Shown here: positions 54,252 through 64,000 of the stretch, in pieces
Position numbering within the stretch: the first letter of the stretch is position 1
Layout: the number at the start of each line of letters is the position of its first letter
NCBI GenBank assembly: GCA_035934555.1
Contig: DASYXT010000073.1
Location: 20,515-84,514 of the forward strand
Source of the DNA: DASYXT01 sp035934555
Lineage (GTDB): Bacteria; Verrucomicrobiota; Verrucomicrobiia; Limisphaerales; UBA8199
DNA length: 64,000 nt
Direction of reading: 5' to 3'
The notes under the pieces: model-generated
Database searches by the model: none
Told to the model about the DNA's origin: nothing
Seen by the model: only the letters and a program-made list of their open reading frames with translations
Made by a program: the position numbers and the translations under genes

Positions 54252-57200
54252 ATGAAACTGATTCGAGCATGTGCGGTCACACTCCCCCTGCTGATGGGGT
54301 GGTCTCTCACGTCGCGCGCCGCCAGCGCCTCCGTTCTGGAACCAGGCTGGGCCCAGGATGAATATTGGTACGTCGCCAACCCGGGGGTGGCAGCTTTTAT
54401 CAACAACGTTACCAACGCCGGCGGTTACGTCACCTCCTACCTGGCCACCAGTTACGGCACCGCGCCCGACGAAATCATCTTCCAGCCGCGAGCCGAAGGC
54501 TCATCGATGAGCGATGAGGCCGGAGACAATTACACCGAGCGGCTTAGCGCTCTGTTCTACCCGCCGGCGACGGACAATTACATTTTCTTCGTCAACTCAG
54601 ACGATGATTCCGCGCTGTTTGTGAGCACCAATTCCAGCGCCGCCAACGCGGTGCTGGTGGCGCAGGAAACAGGCTGGAGCAGCCCCTGGCAATGGACGAC
54701 GGCCAACGGCGGTCTGGCGGCGACCAAATGCTCGGCCACCTGGACCGACCTCAATAACGGCCACCCCTGGGCGAGTGGCATCCGCTTGATTCAGGGCCAG
54801 CCCTGCTATCTGGCGCTCATCCATCACGAAGGGGCCGGCGGTGATAATTGCGAAGCGACTTTCATGACCCTGAGCCAGTATAACGCCGGCGGCAACACGG
54901 GGCCAGCGCTCGGCTCGTACAGCCGGCTCAGCGGTAACTTGATCGCCGCGTACGCGCACCCTTGTTCGGCGATGTCCTTTTTGCAGCAGCCCGGCAGCTT
55001 GACGGTTCCGGCGGGCGGCTTCGCCACCTTCACGGCCCGGGGCGCCACCGACTCGACCAACGCCCTCGGCGACAACCTGGATCCCCGCAACGAGTGGACT
55101 AATTACGTGCTCTACCAGTGGACCAGGAATGGAAGCCCGATCCCGGGCGCGCTCAGCAGCAGCTTTTCCTTCGGCCCGGTCACCCCCGCGGACAGCGCGC
55201 AGGAGTTTGCCTGCCTTATTCGGGGCCTGGGATACGTGGACACCAACGGCAACGATCTTTGGCTGACCAGCAGCGTTGCCAATCTCGTCGTGACCGGTGT
55301 CGCCGCTTACGAGCCAGGTTTCGCCTTGCACCAATTCTACAGCTCAAACCCGGGGCGACTGGCCATCGAGAACAACACCGCGGGCGCACCGAGCTGGTCC
55401 ATGGCTTCGACGGCGTTCGCGGTCGGCGACACCGGCGCGGAGATCGCTGACAATTTCTGCGATCAGTTGGTGGGCTTTTTCATCCCGCCGACTACGGGTA
55501 ACTACGTGTTCTTCTGCAACGGCGACGATGACACCGACTTCTTTCTGAGCAGCGACGCCTCGGCCAGCAACCGGCGCTTGGTAGCCCAGGAAATAGCTTG
55601 GGCACCCGGTCCGCTGCAATGGGGCGCCACTACCGCTAACCCGGCCCAAATCCGGTCCGACAGGTTTGTGGATCCGGCAACGGGGACCACGCCCTACTCG
55701 AATGGCATTCCGCTGCTCGCCGGCCAGAAATACTTCATCCAATGCGTCCATCACCAGGGTGGCGGCGCCACCTATTCCTGCATTACCTACGAGTTGACGA
55801 CCGATCCCAACTATCCAAATGCCCCGGCTAGTGGCAGCTTGAGCGCCATTCGGGGCAGCCAACTGGGCACCTACGTGCCCCGATGCTCTTATGTGACCTT
55901 CACCAACCAGCCCCAAAGCGTCACCGCCAACAACTTCTCCAGCGTCACCTTCAGCGCCGGCGGCACGACTGATTCGACTGTTCCAATCGGGGGCGAGGAT
56001 GACTGGAGGCAGTACTTCACTAATCTTCTCCAATTTCAATGGTACAAGAATGGCGCGCTGCTCGCCGGCTCTACGAACTCGGCGCTGAGCCTCCCGAACG
56101 TGCAGGCCGGTGACGAGGGCACGACTGTTTTCTGCACCATGCGGGCACTCGGCTACAGCGATAACGAGGGCAACCCCCTCTGGGCCACCAGCTCGGTCGC
56201 TACCCTGCATGTCATCAGCGTGCCCTACGTCCTCGGTCTGAGCGTGGCGGACCGGCGTGAGCTGGATGTCTATTTTTCCACGAATATGGATGTGGCCACC
56301 GCGCTGGACCCCCAGCCGCTACACGCTCAACCACGGCGTCACCGTGACGAATGTCTCCTTTGCTCCCGACCTGGCCACCAACGGCCCCCAAAGCGTCGTC
56401 CGGCTCTACCTCCAGCCAACACTGGGCATTTTCTCCGACTTCGCCCTTTCCATCAGCAATGTCCTCGGCTGGAGCGCGGGCGGCCTTTCGCCCATCCTGC
56501 CCAACCCCACCGTGCTGAGCTTTCAAGTCACTTATCGCGATCTTGGTTATCTTTACCTCTCGCCCTTGCCTGAGGCCCAATACGTCTCCGCCCAAAATAA
56601 CCTCGTGTTAGTCCGGTTCAGTTCTATTACTTCCGGCACGCTGGCCAACCTCACCTCGTTCATAACCGTTACCGGCTCCAGCAGCGGACCGCATCCCGGC
56701 CAGGCGCATATCGCGGCCGATAGCAGAACGGTCATCTTCCAAATGACGACCGGATTCGTGGTGAACGAAATCGTCACCGTCGCCTTAAATCCGCAGGTCG
56801 CCTCCGGCAGCGCGCCCGACCCTTATCAATATGAATTTGTGGTGGGCGGCCACCTTCCCGATCCTCTGATTATCACCGCGCGCGGGGATAATCCCCCCTA
56901 CGAAGCCAAGGAAAACGCATTCGACGCCGACCCAGCCACCAAGTGGGTGGACTATATCGTCCCCAACGGCACGGCCAACTACAGTTGGATTCAATGCCTC
57001 TATCCCGATAACGCTACCCTGATCGCCGGCCAGTATGCGCTGGTCTCGGCCAGCGACGCCCCGGAGCGCGACCCGGCAGACTGGAATTTCTATGGTGTGG
57101 ATGCGGCCACAAACCTGGTGCTATTGGACCGGCAAACCAACCAGGTGTTTAACAGCCGCGGCCTGACCAACACCTACTGGCTCACCAACCCGCTGGCCTT

Positions 57201-60200
57201 TCGCGGCTACCGCTTGGAAATCACTCGCGTGAATAATCCCGGCACGGCAACCGCTGTGCAACTGGCTGAGTTGCAAATTACCGAGCGCCAAGGCTCGCTG
57301 CTGCGCGAGTTCTGGTTGAATATCACCGGCAGCGCCGTCAGCGACCTGACCAACAACCTCAGCTTCCCTGCGAGCCCCAGCGGCAACACCCAAATCAACA
57401 CCTTCGAAGCTCCCGTAAACTTCGCTTACAACTATGGCCAAAGGATCCGCGGCTATATCACCGCGCCCGCCACCGGCGCCTTTGTGTTCTGGATCTCGAG
57501 CGATGACGACAGCCAGTTGTTCATCAGCACCGATGTCACCCCGGCCAACAAAAGGCTGGTGGCCTCGGTGTCGGGCTGGACCAACCCGCGGGAATGGACC
57601 AAATACCCCTCCCAGCAATCGGCGGGCATCAACCTGGCTGCCGGCCAAACCTACTATGTCGAGGCGCTCCATAAGCAGGGCGGCGGCGGCGATAACCTGG
57701 CCGTCGGCTGGGCCATGCCCGGTCAGAGCGCCTCCGGGCCCTCGCAGATCGTTCCCAGCGCAACGCTCTCCCCCTGGCTTGGCGGCCCGCTCCAGACCAC
57801 GCATGCGCTCCTGGCTTCCTCGCCAGCCACCGGCGCCTCGGGAACAGGCATTCGCCCCCTCGCCGCTATCCTCTCCAATAACGTTTCCATCCCGAGCGAT
57901 TTCCCGCAGATCACCCTCACCGCCCGGCGCAACCCGGCGCTCGATTATATTTGGTTGGAAAACGTCGGCCAGAACGGCCAGACGTACAAGATCATCCTCG
58001 ATACCTGGGGCAACCCCGTCTTCTACCAGCGCGGTGGTGCCCGCGACTTTAAGCCCCAGAAGAATGGCACCATTACCTGGGGGGGCTTCACCGCCGTGGA
58101 TAATAATTTCAATTACCTGCGCACCTACGGCACCGTCAATGGCTACGGCACCGACGACCACGAGTTGGTCGTCATGAAGGATGGCTCCTATTTCCTGATT
58201 GGCGACACCTCCGAATCCGTCGATATGAGCCGCTACATCTCTGGCGGCAACCCCTCCGCCTCGGTCCTGGACAACGTCGTGCAGCAATTCACTGCCGCTG
58301 ACGAGTTAATCTTCCAGTGGCGTGCCTGGGACCATATGAACATCCTCGGCCAACAGTCGTTTATCGACCTTACCTCCGCCAATTTTGATTTCCCGCACAT
58401 GAATTCCATCGACGTGGACGACGACGGCAACATCCTGCTCTCCAGCCGCAGCAGCAGCGAGTGCACCAAGATCAACAAGGACACCGGCGAGGTCATCTGG
58501 CGCCTGGGCGGCGCTTACAGCACTTTGACCTTTGTCAACGACCCCTTGCAAGGCCCGCGCCAGCAGCACTGCTTCCGTGCCCTCGGCGGCGGTCACTATA
58601 TTCTGTTCGATGATGGCAACCTGCATAACCCATCTGTCTCCCGTGCCGTCGAGTATGTCGTTGACCCCGTCGCCCGCACCGCCACCCTGGTCTGGCAATT
58701 CCGCGATACGCCCGACAAATACGCCTACTACATGGGCAACGTCCAGCGCCTGACCAACGGCAACACGCACATCAACTGGGTCCTGTCCGGTTATCCCAAA
58801 GCCGTCGAGGTGGACACCAATGGGGTCAAACAGTTGGAATTGAGCCTTACCCCCGGGCAGGACCTTTACCGCTCCTGGCGCGCCCCCTGGAATGGCGTCG
58901 TGCCCGTTCCCTACCTTATCGCCGAATCCTACCCTGACAACGTCACATTGGTCTTCAACAAATTCGGCGACACCAACGTCAGCTATTATCGCATTTATGG
59001 CGGCACCACACCGCATCCCACCACGCTGCTCGCCTCCACGCCGTTCACCCTCGCCCGCCTCAGCAACTTGCAGAATAACCAGCAGTACTATTTCGATGTC
59101 ACCGCTGTCTCCGGCGATGGCACCGAAAGCCCTTATTCCAACGAGGAAACCGTCATGGTCAATCTCATTCAGCCCGGTCAAAACATGCTGGTGAATGGCG
59201 ATTTCTCAGCCGGCACCAACAACTGGATCTTCACCAACAACAACACCGGCGTGGCCACCTTCAGCGTCGTCACCGGCGCCTGTCTCATCCACATCACCAG
59301 CCCGGGCGCCGCCTTGACCGATATCCAGTTGCGACAGTCCGGCCTGAAATTAATCCAAGGCAAACGCTATTACGTCGCCTTCGATGGCTACTCTGTGGGC
59401 GGTACCCATACCATTGATGTGAAACTCGGCCAGGACCAATCCCCGTTTGGGATTTACTACACGGCCTCGCCGACTTTCTCCCCCGTGTGGACCCATTTTG
59501 TCTATAGCTTTACGATGGCCAACGCCACCGATCTCAACGCCCGTTTAATGTTCAATATGGGCGGCCTGGCCCGCGATATCGTCCTGGACAATGTTTCGGT
59601 TTACATGGCTTATCCCACACAGGTGACCCTCACCCTCGCCACGCTGCCCGGCGGCTTGACCGTTTCTGTGGACGGCACCAACTACACGACGCCCGCCAGC
59701 TTGACCTTCGCTACCAATTCGTCCCACACCCTCTCCGCCCCGGACGCCCAACTTTCCCCGGACGGTCACCTCCGATATCCGTTCCTGTCCTGGAGCGACG
59801 GCGGGGCGCAAATCCACACTATCACTACCGCGTTGTCCGATGCGAACTATGCGGCCGCCTTCTCCACGCAGTACCGGCTCGACGCCTCGGTGACGCCCAC
59901 CAATGCTGGTACCGTGGCGGCCCTGCCTGCCGGTCCCTGGTACGCCGCCAACCAAACGGTGTCCCTCACCGCCTCTCCCAATCCGGGTTTCGTGTTCGGT
60001 TCCTGGAGCGGCGTCGATACTCAGTCCAACAACACCGCCCAGGCTGTCATCTCCGGTTATCGTAGCGTCACGGCGCAGTTCCAGCCGCTGGGGCCCATCA
60101 CCATCGACACCTCGTCCTTGATCCGCCTGCCGGACGGCCGCATTCAATTCGCCATCGACGCCGGCCCGGGCGCCACCCAGGTCACCGTCTGGGGCACGAC

Positions 60201-60324
60201 GCTGCTCTTCTCCCCGAGCTGGCAACCGCTCGCCACTGTCACCATCGCCAGCGGCCGTGGCGTCTTCACCGAGAGTTCCCCCTCCACCACCCCCGCCCGC
60301 TTTTACCGCGTCACGGCACCCTGA
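54252..60324 (+). CDS. Exported multidomain arylsulfotransferase-like protein, frameshifted
   Basis: The gene starts at ATG 54252 with a signal peptide (residues 1-29). A single extra C in a run at 56309-56313 splits it into an N-terminal frame of 687 residues and a C-terminal frame of 1336. Repaired, the protein has about 2023 residues. The visible order is: PA14 domain; Ig-like domain; second PA14; second Ig-like; two SbsA-type Ig-like modules; a discoidin-like domain; third PA14; an arylsulfotransferase domain (about 57950-58900) with D-D-H-E-L-V-V-M-K-D-G and N-G-N-T-H-I-N-W; FnIII; CBM4/9-like (N-G-D-F-S-A-G-T-N-N-W); InlB-type repeat; tail F-Y-R-V. ASST-like domains form six-bladed propellers that transfer sulfate between phenols. 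The carbohydrate-binding parts suggest a surface or extracellular protein acting on polymer. Whether the gene is functional depends on the C-run. Confidence 0.75.
56309..56313 (+). other. C5 run: one-base frameshift in the ASST-like gene
   Basis: The frame reads ...A-L-D-P up to 56312 (GAC CCC), then the downstream homologous frame resumes at AGC 56314 (S-R-Y-T-L-N-H). One C too many separates the frames. Without it the protein continues smoothly through the Ig-like module. Confidence 0.85.
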
Positions 60325-60586
60325 GGGTATCGCGGCAACAGGCAATCGAAGCGGCTGGGGAAATTGCTCGCTTGGGGGTCCAGCAGGAACAGGGTCTTTC
60401 GACGAGAGCGGGCGGCCCGGAAGCACTTATGCAACCTCTACTTACTCGGGCTGGTAGTGGCTCAGTCAATCCGCATTCACGCCAGTTCCTGCACAGATCT
60501 TCGATTACATCTTCGGCACCCCACGAAAATCCCCGCTTTATGTGCTTTACATTTTTTGGTATAAACCCTCCGCAAATTGCCTCGAC
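60325..60586. other. Non-coding gap before tRNA-Arg
   Basis: No gene, promoter or repeat was recognised between the ASST-like stop and the tRNA-Arg 3' end. Confidence 0.4.
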
Positions 60587-60662
60587 TGGTACCCCCACCC
60601 CGAATTGAACGGGGATCAACGGTTTAGGAAACCGCCGCTCTATCCATTTGAGCTATGGGGGC
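60587..60662 (-). tRNA. tRNA-Arg (anticodon CCT)
   Basis: On the minus strand it reads GCCCCCATAGCTC at the 5' end, with D-arm, an anticodon stem-loop GCGGT-TTCCTAA-ACCGT (anticodon CCT), T-arm GTTCAATTC and acceptor GGGGGT plus encoded CCA. G1-U72 is a wobble pair. The gene decodes AGG. Confidence 0.95.
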
Positions 60663-60991
60663 AACCCGCGGTTTTATAGGTGTTTCCGCCTATTTTTTAC
60701 CCCTGAAAGGCCGGAGTCTTCCCAACAAAACTCCAACATGTTTTACGGGCCTTTAAGGCCTGGACCCTATGAAAACCGTCGGGAAAGAGTGGCCCCGTGT
60801 TCGCCAATACGTCAAGGCGGGATATTGAACTCTGTTTACGGGCTCTCGGCCAAGCCGACCGCCCGAAATGATAAAATCCGGGAAAATGCTCGATTTTTTA
60901 CGCTGAATCGACCATACTCGAGGGTCTAGATTTCAATTTTCGAACCGCTGACACCGCTGGCCGTATATTGATAGCTAGCTCAAAAGAGAGT
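60663..60991. other. Non-coding gap after tRNA-Arg
   Basis: This 329-base gap has no coding sequence or RNA fold that I recognise. A TATAAA-like element (minus strand, 60673-60678) lies 10 bases upstream of the tRNA and may be its -10 box. Confidence 0.4.
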
Positions 60992-61381
60992 ATGGACCTC
61001 CAGGATTTCGAAGGTGTAACGAAGGTCACGTTTAAGAAATTTAAGCCAGGGTCTCGATTGTGGCGGAGGTGGTTCACCGTGAGTGATCCAGACGAGGTGC
61101 GGCGGTTGATTTCCGTGAGCCACCTTAAGCCGTTTGGGAATAGCCCCCAGCCTGGCTGCAAACACGAATTGGTGGCGAGCTTTCAAAAGGATTCCGGCGA
61201 AGGTTTCGATGCGGATTTCTGCATGGCCTGCTTCGGTGGGTGTTATATGCCAAGAGAGTTTTATGACGAGTTCCAGCGGTTGGCCCGGCGACACCGTCGA
61301 TCTGTCGCGGTCTGGTGCTCGGCCTTCTTTCTTGGAGTGCTGGTAATGCTCTTGGCAGCGGTGCTTTGGCGAAACCACTGA
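60992..61381 (+). CDS. Small tail-anchored protein of unknown function
   Basis: This is 129 residues from ATG 60992 with a GAGAG ribosome-binding site. A soluble N-terminal domain ends in a Cys-rich patch (C-M-A-C-F-G-G-C). The protein ends with a transmembrane helix (VWCSAFFLGVLVMLLAAVLW). No family recognised. The next gene follows after 17 bases. Confidence 0.6.
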   Translation: MDLQDFEGVTKVTFKKFKPGSRLWRRWFTVSDPDEVRRLISVSHLKPFGNSPQPGCKHELVASFQKDSGEGFDADFCMACFGGCYMPREFYDEFQRLARRHRRSVAVWCSAFFLGVLVMLLAAVLWRNH

Positions 61382-61398
61382 CCTTTTTAGCCGACATT

Positions 61399-61836
61399 AT
61401 GCATCTGACCTCGGAGCTCCTGTTTGTTCTCCTGGCGGCTTGCATGACGGCTGGCTTTGTCCTTTTCAAAACGCTGCCGTGGCGCTCCCTCTCGCCGAAC
61501 TGGCCTCCGGTTTATGGCAGGACATTCAGCATCTGTTTTTCAGCCCTTTTCGTCGGATACGGGCTCTACGGGCTGTTGTGCAATGACATCTGGTTTCCAG
61601 AGACGCTGGCGGCTCAGAACTGGCCTCCAGGCAGGAGGGATGTCCATATGCATGGGTGGTGTGTGTGGTCGTTCTTCTTGGCGGCGGTCTGTGCGGCTTT
61701 GTTTTTCACTTCCGCAATGGGCGGACGCATCCCTGGTCAGCGTCTCCAAGTTTTTCGGCGTGTCATGTTCGTGAGTGGGTGGTTCTTTTCCATACTTTCC
61801 CTGACAGGCTGGCTGTATCGGATAATTAAAGGATGA
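61399..61836 (+). CDS. Small four-helix membrane protein
   Basis: This is 145 residues from ATG 61399. Four hydrophobic helices (LLFVLLAACMTAGFVLF, CFSALFVGYGLYGLL, WSFFLAAVCAALFF, VSGWFFSILSLTGWLY). Role unknown. Its stop overlaps the GNAT start in ATGA (61833-61836). Confidence 0.6.
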   Translation: MHLTSELLFVLLAACMTAGFVLFKTLPWRSLSPNWPPVYGRTFSICFSALFVGYGLYGLLCNDIWFPETLAAQNWPPGRRDVHMHGWCVWSFFLAAVCAALFFTSAMGGRIPGQRLQVFRRVMFVSGWFFSILSLTGWLYRIIKG

Positions 61837-62384
61837 ATCGAAAACGAAGCAAATCCCACATCAGCGGCTTAAACCAGGAGTTAACAGCCATGCGAGTGTT
61901 GGAAGCGGAGATGCCGGAGCACGTTAGCGTGGTGCGAGAGCTGTTCGAGGAATATGCGGCGTCGCTCAGCATCGACCTTTGCTTCCAGGGGTTCGCCGAG
62001 GAACTGGCAGGGTTGCCCGGCAAGTACGCGCCACCGCAAGGATGCCTTCTGCTGCTGGAAGACGGCGGCTTGATGGGCGGCTGCGTCGCGTTGCGTCCGT
62101 TGGGCGGACACGATTGCGAGATGAAGCGCCTTTATGTGCGCCCGGCTTGTCGCGGGAAAGGCGGCGGGCGGCTGCTGGCCGAGGCGGTGGTGGCCGCGGC
62201 GCGCCACATTGGCTATCAACGAATGCGATTGGATACCCTCGCCTCGATGACCCCCGCCATTGCGCTCTACGAGTCAATCGGGTTCCACCGCACCGCGCCG
62301 TATTACCACAATCCCAGCGACAGCGCTGTGTTCCTGGAACTGGACCTGCAAAAAACTGCTGCGCGCGCTGCCCGCCGGCCATAG
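61833..62384 (+). CDS. GNAT-family N-acetyltransferase
   Basis: This is 183 residues; it overlaps the preceding stop by ATGA. The acetyl-CoA site is R-P-A-C-R-G-K-G-G-G-R-L-L, preceded by M-K-R-L-Y-V. The C-terminal A-L-Y-E-S-I-G-F-H-R is typical of GNAT. Substrate unknown; an internal ATG at 61890 is an alternative start. Confidence 0.9.
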   Translation: MNRKRSKSHISGLNQELTAMRVLEAEMPEHVSVVRELFEEYAASLSIDLCFQGFAEELAGLPGKYAPPQGCLLLLEDGGLMGGCVALRPLGGHDCEMKRLYVRPACRGKGGGRLLAEAVVAAARHIGYQRMRLDTLASMTPAIALYESIGFHRTAPYYHNPSDSAVFLELDLQKTAARAARRP

Positions 62385-62395
62385 ACTGGCCGAGC

Positions 62396-63025
62396 ATGAG
62401 ACGTTCTGGTTCGGTCTTGCCCGCGCGCGCCAATGGCCGCGTGCCGGCCCGCTGGCGCGCCGAGGTGGAACGGGTCCTGATCACCGACGAACAGCTCGAG
62501 CGGCGGATTCGCATGCTCTCGCGCGAGATTCAGCGCGACTTCGCCGGGCGCGAGTTGGTGGTGGTATCGTTGCTAAGCGGCACGGTGATGTTCCTGGCGG
62601 ACCTTATCCGGCACTTGTCGCTGCCGTTGCGCCTGGATTTCATCGGCGTATCGAGCTATGGCGCCGGAACAGAATCGGGCGAATTGGTGTTCACCAAGGA
62701 ACTGCGTCTGGATGTGGAGGGGCGCGACGTGCTGCTGGTGGATGATATTCTGGATACCGGCAACACGATGTGCCGGGTGCTGGTCAAGCTGCGCCCCCTC
62801 AAGCCGCGGCGCATCCGCACCTGCGTTCTGCTCAATAAACCCGCGCGCCGCACCCAGCAGATCGAGGCCGATTATGTCGGCTTTGACATCCCGGATTTTT
62901 TCGTCGTGGGCTATGGCCTGGATTTTGCCGAGCGTTACCGCAACCTGCCGTTTGTAGGGGTGCTGCATCCGCACGTGTATCTCGAGGCCCGCACAGAAGC
63001 CGGCACGGCACAACCATGCAGGTAA
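62396..63025 (+). CDS. hpt: Hypoxanthine phosphoribosyltransferase
   Basis: This is 209 residues from ATG 62396. The PRPP-binding motif D-V-L-L-V-D-D-I-L-D-T-G-N-T and the flexible-loop pair S-S-Y-G-A-G-T are present. Purine specificity is suggested by D-Y-V-G-F-D-I-P-D-F-F-V-V-G-Y-G-L-D. It salvages hypoxanthine/guanine. The stop overlaps moaD by 10 bases. Confidence 0.93.
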   Translation: MRRSGSVLPARANGRVPARWRAEVERVLITDEQLERRIRMLSREIQRDFAGRELVVVSLLSGTVMFLADLIRHLSLPLRLDFIGVSSYGAGTESGELVFTKELRLDVEGRDVLLVDDILDTGNTMCRVLVKLRPLKPRRIRTCVLLNKPARRTQQIEADYVGFDIPDFFVVGYGLDFAERYRNLPFVGVLHPHVYLEARTEAGTAQPCR

Positions 63026-63261
63026 CCGTCCAGTTCTATTCGTATTTCAAGGACCTGACCGGCTGCAGTGCCGTCGGCCAGGAGTTGCCGCCGGGCAGCA
63101 CCCTGGGCGATTTAGTTGACCAACTTGGCGCGCGCTTCCCCAAACTGGGCGCGTTGCGCAAATCGATGCTCGCCGCGGTCGGCGTCGAGTATCAGCACCG
63201 CGCCTATGTCTTGCAGGATGACGACGAAGTCTCGCTATTTCCTCCCGTGCAGGGCGGATAG
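63016..63261 (+). CDS. moaD: Molybdopterin synthase small subunit MoaD
   Basis: This is 81 residues with a ubiquitin-like fold and the C-terminal G-G that is thiocarboxylated (P-P-V-Q-G-G). It donates sulfur to convert cPMP to molybdopterin. It overlaps hpt by 10 bases and is followed by moaE two bases later. Confidence 0.93.
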   Translation: MQVTVQFYSYFKDLTGCSAVGQELPPGSTLGDLVDQLGARFPKLGALRKSMLAAVGVEYQHRAYVLQDDDEVSLFPPVQGG

Positions 63262-63263
63262 CG

Positions 63264-63662
63264 ATGCCGGTCATGGAACGCTTTGTCCGAATTACGTCGC
63301 AACCGCTGGATGAGCCCGCGCTGCTGGCGGGGCGGAAGGTGTCGCCCGGGATGGGCGCGGCGGTTTATTTTCTCGGGGTGGTCCGCGGCACAGAGGGCGA
63401 GACCCCCATTCGCGCCTTGGAGTACGAGGCGTTCGAGCGGATGGCGGAGCACCAGTTCGAACTGCTGTTTAACGAGATGTCCCGCCGCTGGCCCATCCAA
63501 TCGGTCCGCCTGGTGCATCGGGTTGGCGTTGTGAATGTCAGTGAACCGTCCCTGTGGGTTGAAGTGATTGCGCCGCACCGGGGCGAGGCCTTCGCCGCGT
63601 GCCAGTGGCTCATTGACGAAATGAAGCGGGTCGTGCCGATTTGGAAAAAGCCTGTGGCGTAG
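63264..63662 (+). CDS. moaE: Molybdopterin synthase large subunit MoaE
   Basis: This is 132 residues. The family motifs are F-L-G-V-V-R-G, L-E-Y-E-A-F and the catalytic-Lys region V-P-I-W-K-K-P. Together with MoaD it forms molybdopterin, the cofactor needed by the sulfite-oxidase-like enzyme at 33402. No other moa/moe genes lie in the window. Confidence 0.93.
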   Translation: MPVMERFVRITSQPLDEPALLAGRKVSPGMGAAVYFLGVVRGTEGETPIRALEYEAFERMAEHQFELLFNEMSRRWPIQSVRLVHRVGVVNVSEPSLWVEVIAPHRGEAFAACQWLIDEMKRVVPIWKKPVA

Positions 63663-63708
63663 GGACTGGGCGTTTCGAGGAGCAAAAAATGATGCTCTTG
63701 CATGCAAA

Positions 63709-63783
63709 TGGTGGGCGCTGAGGGATTCGAACCCCCGGCCTACTCGGTGTAAACGAGGTGCTCTACCACTGAGCTAAGCGCCC
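63709..63783 (-). tRNA. tRNA-Val (anticodon TAC)
   Basis: On the minus strand it reads GGGCGCTTAGCTCAG, anticodon loop TTTACAC (TAC), T-arm GGTTCGAATCC and acceptor AGCGCCC with encoded CCA. The outermost anticodon-stem pair is C-T, a mismatch; the other four pair normally. Confidence 0.95.
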
Positions 63784-64000
63784 ACGGAACCAGCCAGTCG
63801 GGCTAATATCGAAGAAAACAGCACGCGAGCAAGCGAAATGGGCCAGCCTCTGCATCCGCCTATGGCCGAGTCAGAACTCTGGTAGCCATTTTGGTTTAGA
63901 GACAGTTACGAGGCTGAGCGCTTTTTTTCCGCCCTGAGCGGACATGAAATCGTAAAAGCCGCTCATGCTGGCCCGGCGTCGATCCCTGCAGTGCCTAATC

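Noticed and set aside
57121..58287. Minus-strand open frame of 388 codons opposite the ASST-like gene
   Set aside because: It has Gly/Ala-rich low-complexity translation and no recognisable domain; the plus-strand gene explains the region.

Overview
The window looks like a chromosomal stretch of a GC-rich, Gram-negative bacterium, most likely a soil or freshwater Verrucomicrobiota (Pedosphaera/Limisphaera-like). This is inferred from gene content: a DUF1080 / ThuA / sugar-epimerase operon, a Gld-like ABC / DUF4340 / AsmA operon, a planctomycete/verrucomicrobial-style ECF sigma factor, a CT398-type zinc-ribbon protein near rnpB, and large exported multidomain proteins ending in a short aromatic FYRV/FFRL-type tail. 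No insertion sequence, integrase, prophage or CRISPR array was seen.

Positions 1-24027 hold the most distinctive region, a type VI secretion (T6SS) locus. In order it encodes a TssJ-like lipoprotein, a membrane-anchored pseudokinase with TPR-like repeats, an outer-membrane beta-barrel protein, a 1586-residue exported repeat protein, an Fha-type protein without an FHA domain, TssK, TssL, TssM, a TagF protein fused to a membrane anchor and TPR-like repeats, TssA, a SAM-dependent methyltransferase and an HlyD-type adaptor. Sheath, tube, baseplate and ClpV genes are not in the window. The striking point is that the usual phospho-switch (PpkA kinase, Fha phospho-reader, PppA phosphatase, TagF) appears here in degenerate and re-wired form. 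The kinase lacks its catalytic Asp, the Fha-like protein lacks its reader domain, no phosphatase is visible, and kinase and TagF carry the same periplasmic repeat plus C-terminal module.

Positions 24138-36697 carry housekeeping and catabolic genes: a deoxyhypusine-synthase-like protein, a LOG-family protein, a minus-strand operon for keto-sugar metabolism (epimerase, DUF1080, ThuA), a VOC protein, a polytopic membrane protein, a DUF883 protein, a clan GH-A glycoside hydrolase, a sulfite-oxidase-like molybdoenzyme, RNase HII and a TPR protein. Positions 36812-45489 are mainly an operon of a Gld-like ABC exporter with DUF4340 and AsmA-like proteins. Positions 45697-53877 hold the zinc-ribbon protein, a sialidase-fold protein, the RNase P RNA, an ECF sigma factor, an isochorismatase-family hydrolase, hypB-hypA and dinB.

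Positions 54252-60324 encode an exported arylsulfotransferase-like protein of about 2000 residues, interrupted by a one-base C-run frameshift. The right end carries tRNA-Arg(CCT), two small membrane proteins, a GNAT acetyltransferase, hpt, moaD, moaE and tRNA-Val(TAC). MoaD/MoaE make the molybdopterin cofactor that the sulfite-oxidase-like enzyme would need.

Two families of short palindromic repeats (REP/BIME-like) are scattered through the intergenic gaps. Their copies differ by compensatory stem changes.
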